Shown: piece by piece, positions 28,381-28,738 of the stretch
How positions within the stretch are numbered: position 1 is the first letter of the stretch
Layout of the letters: each line of letters opens with the position of its first letter
Origin: JBFMCT01 sp046565765
GTDB taxonomy: Bacteria > Actinomycetota > Acidimicrobiia > Acidimicrobiales > AC-14
DNA length: 28,738 nt
Assembly (NCBI GenBank): GCA_046565765.1
Contig: JBKHXX010000081.1
Coordinates: 1-28,738, forward strand
Direction: 5' to 3'
The notes under the pieces: generated by a model
What the model was told of the DNA's origin: nothing
The model's input: the letters and a program-made list of their open reading frames with translations, nothing else
Database searches by the model: none
Program-made: the position numbers and the translations under genes

Positions 28381-28551
28381 GCATCTGCGGCGGCGGATGC
28401 GCCCGGCACGTGCCTTCCACGCCGGAAGACAGCCGGGCCCCGACATCACTTGCCCCCGTCGGCCCGGAAGAGGTGGCAACCGGACCTGTGGGCGGGCGAT
28501 GTCGGGGCGGGCTCGCAGAAGCACGGCTGATCCGCCTTGGCACCAGGCGGA
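28381..28551. other. Structure-rich intergenic region (multiple dyads), no gene
   Basis: No credible gene lies in this stretch. It holds several inverted repeats: GCATCTGC/GCGGATGC (28381-28400, one G-U), GCCCGGC/GCCGGGC (28401-28407 and 28432-28438), the perfect palindrome GGCACGTGCC (28405-28414), an 11-bp perfect pair 28437-28447 with 28498-28508 enclosing 50 bases, and TCCGCCT/AGGCGGA (28531-28551). A structured leader, a small RNA or a regulator site are all possible. Confidence 0.5.
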
Positions 28552-28553
28552 GG

Positions 28554-28585
28554 CCGCCGCGGGGGTCCTCGAACCCCCGCGGCGG
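28554..28585 (-). terminator. Strong hairpin after the right-edge gene
   Basis: Bases 28554-28566 and 28573-28585 form a perfect 13-bp GC-rich stem with a 6-base loop. It lies 14 bases downstream of the stop codon of the gene at the right edge. No T-run, but position and strength suit a terminator. Confidence 0.75.
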
Positions 28586-28599
28586 AACTGCTGGAACTG

Positions 28600-28738
28600 C
28601 TACTTGCGCACCGTCGCGGCGGCCGGAGCCTTGCGGGCCTGGCGGACGAAGGCGATGAAGCCAGCGCCGAACAGGGCCAGACCAAGGGCGCCGAGGCCGA
28701 CGGTCAGGGCGATGATGCCGGACGAGGAGCTCTCGGTG
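28600..28738 (-). CDS. C-terminal end of a membrane-anchored protein (runs off right edge)
   Basis: Only the last 45 or so residues are visible. A serine-rich stretch (TESSSSG) leads into a single hydrophobic helix (IIALTVGLGALGLALFGAG), then a basic tail (FVRQARK) and KAPAAATVRK. This layout is that of a surface protein held by a C-terminal membrane helix. No LPXTG sorting motif is visible in the part present. Family cannot be determined. It ends at TAG 28602-28600 and is followed by a strong hairpin. Confidence 0.7.
   Translation of the reverse strand, partial: TESSSSGIIALTVGLGALGLALFGAGFIAFVRQARKAPAAATVRK

Noticed and set aside
28446..28550. Cys-containing peptide frame on the minus strand (PCFCEPAP...SGCHLFRADGGK)
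   Set aside because: The pattern looks protein-like, but no start codon exists downstream of the 28554-28585 hairpin, and the frame overlaps several inverted repeats.
28554..28585. Possible tRNA T-arm because the loop reads TTCGAGG on the minus strand
   Set aside because: The stem is 13 bp perfect and no acceptor, D or anticodon arms surround it; it is a terminator-like hairpin.
1..28738. CRISPR array, prophage or plasmid origin
   Set aside because: No spaced direct repeats, integrase/phage module or replication genes; XerD here is the housekeeping recombinase type.

Overview
The window is very GC-rich with strong GC bias at third codon positions. GTG starts are common, there is one TTG start, and many gene junctions are 4-base ATGA/GTGA overlaps. 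Many genes lack a leader and have a TAGNNT-like hexamer 6-9 bases before the start codon. Together with an NnaR-type nitrate regulator, a CxxC...CxxH DksA-like protein and pyrG-Nudix-xerD neighbours, this points to a high-GC actinobacterium. An Acidimicrobiia (Iamia-like) lineage is my guess from protein style only. Nothing here is plasmid- or phage-like apart from one IS110-family fragment at the left edge.

Layout. (1) 1-418: 5' part of an IS110-family transposase running off the left edge. (2) 519-4550, minus strand: an operon that starts with a leaderless small PH-like protein and a small two-helix membrane protein, followed by gluABCD, an ABC importer for glutamate-type amino acids. (3) 4590-5705, minus: nnaR, a HemD-like/winged-helix regulator, divergent from (4) 5885-16885, plus: an eight-gene nitrate assimilation operon, nirB-nirD-[DmsB/DmsC fusion]-nasA-narK-nrtA-nrtB-nrtD. 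(5) 16922-19295, minus: DksA-like, xerD and ald. (6) 19310-20092, plus: a 5-formyl-THF cyclo-ligase-like protein. (7) 20055-23052, minus: a hendecad coiled-coil membrane protein, a Nudix hydrolase, pyrG and a 61-residue helical protein. (8) 23074-25178, plus: an M20 dipeptidase coupled to a Cys-rich protein. (9) 25175-28350: small proteins of unknown function, a GH13 alpha-glucosidase, a rhodanese and a hotdog thioesterase. (10) 28363-28599: a structure-rich intergenic stretch, then the tail of a membrane-anchored protein running off the right edge.

How it works together. Nitrate enters by an MFS carrier (NarK) and/or an ABC importer (NrtABD), and a cytoplasmic molybdenum nitrate reductase makes nitrite. 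NirBD, a sirohaem enzyme, reduces nitrite to ammonium. The unusual element is the fused iron-sulfur/membrane-anchor subunit between nirD and nasA. It suggests that this otherwise assimilatory reductase takes electrons from the quinone pool rather than from a soluble ferredoxin or flavoprotein. Ammonium would feed glutamate metabolism; the neighbouring glutamate-type importer and alanine dehydrogenase fit a nitrogen theme. That link is inference.

No CRISPR array, rRNA or convincing tRNA gene was seen. No gap between genes exceeds 300 bases.
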